A stretch of 64,000 nucleotides of DNA from Pterois miles (taxonomy: Eukaryota > Chordata > Actinopteri > Perciformes > Scorpaenidae), in contig CAMQGK010000567.1 of NCBI GenBank assembly GCA_947000775.1, positions 21,234,001 through 21,298,000 of the forward strand, given 5' to 3'. The notes under the pieces were generated by a model. The model did no database searches. It was given only the letters and a program-made list of their open reading frames with translations, and was not told the DNA's origin. Positions 60,626-64,000 of this stretch are shown in pieces (positions within the stretch are counted from its first letter, which is position 1; each line of letters begins with the position of its first letter). The position numbers and the translations under genes were made by a program.

Positions 60626-62646
60626 AGCATTAGATAATGCTTCATTTGCATGTTTAAACATAAAATTTCAGATGGGGGAAGTTTCATGGTGATATACTAT
60701 ATATTAGGTGATGTTTTTTACCCGATTCACCTGTAGTGTCTTACAAAATGTGTAGATTTTACAATACATACCTTTAAAGGCTGTTTTTTTCTAAAGAGCC
60801 AGGAGCTAGAAATCTCCACTTCAGTAGTACTTACATGCACCAAGCTTTCAAATTTCATTCCTATCTATACTCTGTTTATACTGAGGGGTTTGTTCATGTC
60901 TCGTTCATAGCCTGATTTATTCCTAAAAACATGGTGAAAATTGTCTTTTTTTAATGGCTGTTGATTTATGGAGCAATAAAAAGACATAGCCAAAATTCCT
61001 CTGTAAAAATCATTGACTCTAATATGCCAACTAAATGAAATAAGAATTTTGAACCTGGTTTGCTCCAATAATCAGATTTATGTTCTGGAAAGGTAAGCAA
61101 ATAAGCACAAATTTGATAAGATATGCCTTATTTGCATATTTAAACATAACATTTCAGAAAACGTTAAATACAAAAAGTAATTGCCTAAATGTGAGTAATC
61201 AACTGACGAAGTTTCATGGTGATATTTATTAGCTGAAATATTTACCCTATTTACGTGGGATATCTCCTGTTAAGCTCCACTACACTATATACTGAAGCTT
61301 TTATCGTGTTTTCGTAGTGACATAGCTCGTAGATGGAGCTGTTGTCTGCTGTGAGAGTTTATTATTCCCAGGTGTTACTCCTGCTGGGACTTCCTGTCTA
61401 TGACCTCAACACCTGGTGGAGGGGCAACAACCCTCCTCCAGCTTGTTAGTCAGGTTCATTAGCGGAGCTCAGGCTTTAATTGCCCTAAATTTATGGAGTG
61501 GGGTGACTGTGTAGCAGCTGTTACAACTAGATTGGCTTTGAGTTCAGGACTCCTTGCAGCCCTCCAAATGAGGTTTAAACATATTATAAACTGCTTTTAA
61601 GATAGATAGATAGATAGATCGATCATAGATCTTAGTGATAGATAGTTATTTTCTCTTTTCGCTTTTTGTTTGATTGGTAATCACAGGTTTTGCAGCATTG
61701 TGCAGCTGTTGCTATGTACAACAGACAGTTGCTGCAATTCTGATGTCAGACTCTGGTGTTTTTGTGTGAAATTATAGATTTTTTTTAGTAAGTAGCCATG
61801 TAATAAGCAGGATAATATACAGCTAGCTAGTCATTATTGTTGACTAATGTGCCGCATCGCCCTGTCAGGGTTTATTTCACAACAATGACCAGCTTGTAGT
61901 ACATTATCCCTTATATATCAGGTATGTGATTTGAAGACAGAGCTGTGGGCCCTGTAAAGTCACTGCGTGTGTTCAGTGGAGCGTCGGACCTGTATGCAAA
62001 GTTAATGTGAAGACAGCATCACACACCTCATGCTCAGACTTGTCTTTCCCCACAATCAAATGATCATAAGTCTGTCGTGTCTTAGCCATACAAATATCAA
62101 GTCAAGCACACAAAGCAAAGCTTGTGCTGAAAACGAGGTGGAAAGGAAAATCAGCACACGCTGTACCGAATGTTATGTCCGTCATGGATCTTGAACTGTA
62201 AAGAAACTATAAGGAAACTGCAGAAACAAAGTTACTAGTAGAAATGACCGAATATGATAATTATAAGACTGATAGAAATAGCAGAGATACGATAATTACA
62301 TGATTGATAGAAATAGCAGAAATGCTATAATTATGAATATGACAGCTGATGCGGTCTCCCTCCAGGAAACCACAGTCTTTAAAAGTTTCCAAAGAGCCAT
62401 AATCTGCAGCTCACCAGGCATGCGCTCTCTGCCTTGGAAATTACCACGTTGTTTGGAATTATAGTCATTTGGAAATGTAGGCAGCTGGATAAGTTTGGGA
62501 ATGTGGGTTAATTGCTGAGCATCTGTCCTTTTATAGACCGCAGGCTAATGGGCAGTGTGTTTTTATATCAACAGCAGCACACACAGGTTCTTATAAATAA
62601 TGTGGCTAATTGAATAGAAATGACATGTTCAGCTGGTACTTTGCTA
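60626..62646. other. Intergenic DNA with a short GATA tract
   Basis: Non-coding. A GATA-type microsatellite lies at 61601-61620. Two related segments near 60640-60690 and 61125-61230 share ttatttgcat/catttgcat, taaacataa and agtttcatggtgatat, probably an old dispersed repeat. No gene was seen. Confidence 0.5.
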
Positions 62647-62689
62647 GTTCACTTTATGGGACAGACAACGTCTGTCCCATAAAGTGAAC
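62647..62689. repeat. Perfect palindrome, 20-bp stem and 3-nt loop
   Basis: The 20 bases at 62647-62666 are the exact reverse complement of 62670-62689, separated by AAC. There is no mismatch in the stem. It lies in intergenic DNA outside any recognised repeat. Confidence 0.95.
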
Positions 62690-63094
62690 CAAACTATGGT
62701 TTGGGGAGGCCTGACAATGTCTCATAGCCTTCTGTTGTTTTTTTTAACAATGGGCATTTTGTATGAGCTCTTACCACCTTATTGCAGCTGTCTTGTAGCG
62801 TGTGCGTAAGAAAATGCAGATTAGACCTGATAAACAGTTTCTGTGGCTTGTGTTTATCTGAGGACTGGCTGGTCTTGTTAGAGAGCAGTTAGCCTCCGAT
62901 TAGCCTTCCTTCTTCACTGCTGTTGTCCTGAAGGAGTCTGACACCCATTATCAGATTCCACATGCAGCGTTCATTTTGTGTAGTATTATTAGTATTAGTA
63001 TTGTAGTATTTGAAGTACAGCTCAACAGTGAGGTTCTGGAGGTGAAAATCCCATTTATATTCTGACTTGAGGATTTTGATTAGTAGCTATTTAT

Positions 63095-63430
63095 TTTATT
63101 TATTTGTATTCATCCTTTATTTTACCAGAAAGGTCCTGTTACAATATACAGATACAATATCTCTTGTGCCAGGGAGTCGTGGTCAAGAGGGCCAGTAAGT
63201 AAAAGAAGCTTCATACATGAGTACAAATGGAGACAGACAATACCACAGAGAAAAAACAAGTACAAACGAAGACGGATAACATTACAGTGAAAAACATACC
63301 AAAACACAACAACACACGCAAATCATACAGGAGTCAGAAGCTAAAATAATCGAGGCAAAATAATAGCACTTGTTAAAAACAACTACATTGTTCTGTAAAA
63401 ACAGATTTTAAGGTATTTTTAAACATTTCG
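63095..63430. repeat. Probable dispersed repeat (tttattttaccag type)
   Basis: Text such as catcctttattttaccagaa, agggagtcgtggtcaagagg and an acacaacaacacac stretch resembles a repeat seen widely in fish genomes. Boundaries are uncertain. Confidence 0.4.
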
Positions 63431-63689
63431 AGAGGGTAAAAACTTGTGTGCCTTGTTCCAAGCTTGCAGAGTGTGAACGAAAAGGGCAGATTGCGGCATA
63501 ATGTTGTAACTGTCCACATCCATATGATATCAACCTGTTTTTAAGAAAACCGTGTTTTATTAGCAATGTCATGGTGAAGTACTACACTATCCTAAATCCT
63601 AAGAGTAACAGCGGCGTCTCCGATTGGTGGAGCTCTCTTTTACCATGAAACGTTTACTGCTCTAGGGAACAGCTTGTGAGGGTATGTGC

Positions 63690-64000
63690 CTGTGCTATAG
63701 ATTATATATAAAGATGGACGACATGACAGCTCCCCAAAAGTGAAGCCAAAACACCTCTATCACTCCCTGTGGCTGGCTGCAGTATAGGTCATAAATCCCG
63801 CCTCCACCATGTTAGCAGATGGTATTCGTCAAATACATTTTCCTCATTTTTGTTAATAATTACTTGATGCTATAAAAAGGGGGTGAGAGGAGGCTCGCGA
63901 TTGGGTTGGGTGGGTGGCTTTAATACCGCGGCCCGATCACTACTGCGCAGACTCTGTCTCCAAATGACGTCAGAACCTCAAGATGGCAGCTCCCGTACCT
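63690..64000. repeat. Second copy of the intron-36 repeat, cut by the window edge
   Basis: Shares ataaagatggac, agtgaagccaaaacac and gatgctataaaaagggggtg with 55065-55370. The terminal part includes a CRE-like TGACGTCA at 63964-63971 and aagatggcagctcccgta, which matches a degraded version near 55480. It should not be read as a gene promoter without other evidence. Confidence 0.65.

Noticed and set aside
1..64000. CRISPR-like or operon-like organisation
   Set aside because: Repeated motifs are dispersed MITEs and SINEs with irregular spacing; genes are split by introns and lie on both strands.
63950..64000. Start of a new gene (CpG, CRE-like TGACGTCA, aagatggcagctccc)
   Set aside because: The segment belongs to a repeat also present in tbcd intron 36, so the ATG and CRE are not evidence of a gene.

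Overview
This is a stretch of a ray-finned fish nuclear genome, most likely a spiny-rayed (percomorph) teleost. The evidence is split genes with GT-AG introns, many of them only 80-120 bp, protein sequences close to vertebrate orthologues, and intergenic and intronic DNA full of dispersed repeats of the teleost type (hAT-like and TTAA-bounded MITEs, tRNA-derived SINEs, a LINE 3' end, CA microsatellites). No bacterial, viral or organellar coding region was seen.

Five protein-coding genes were reconstructed exon by exon. From left to right: (1) an epsin, best matched to epsin-3, on the plus strand (coding 6050-13925, 10 coding exons, 618 aa, probable non-coding first exon near 1.5 kb); (2) arl16, a small ARF-like GTPase, on the minus strand (15969-17371, 4 exons, 172 aa); (3) a fructosamine-3-kinase gene on the plus strand (17667-19524, 6 exons), divergent from arl16 and carrying a one-base frameshift in an A7 run of its last exon; (4) tbcd, tubulin folding cofactor D, on the plus strand (21713-56961, 39 coding exons, 1195 aa, complete); (5) znf750 on the minus strand (30317-32276, 616 aa), wholly inside tbcd intron 13. 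Splice phases are consistent through all 39 tbcd exons and all 10 epsin exons.

FN3K, TBCD and ZNF750 (with ARL16 further away) also lie on human 17q25.3, with ZNF750 likewise nested in TBCD, so this is an old vertebrate block. The genes do not form a pathway: epsin acts in clathrin endocytosis, ARL16 in membrane/ciliary traffic, FN3K in protein deglycation, TBCD in tubulin heterodimer assembly and ZNF750 in epidermal differentiation.

The first 5 kb, the larger tbcd introns and the last 7 kb (57.1-64 kb) are non-coding and repeat-rich. Several repeats touch gene structure: a hAT-like MITE starts ten bases into tbcd intron 4, a SINE supplies the probable 3' UTR and poly(A) signal of arl16, and SINE-in-MITE and LINE-in-MITE nests occur. 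I found no CRISPR array, operon or convincing undescribed multi-gene system. The most useful leads are the fn3k frameshift, the repeat-gene junctions and a perfect 20-bp-stem palindrome at 62.65 kb.
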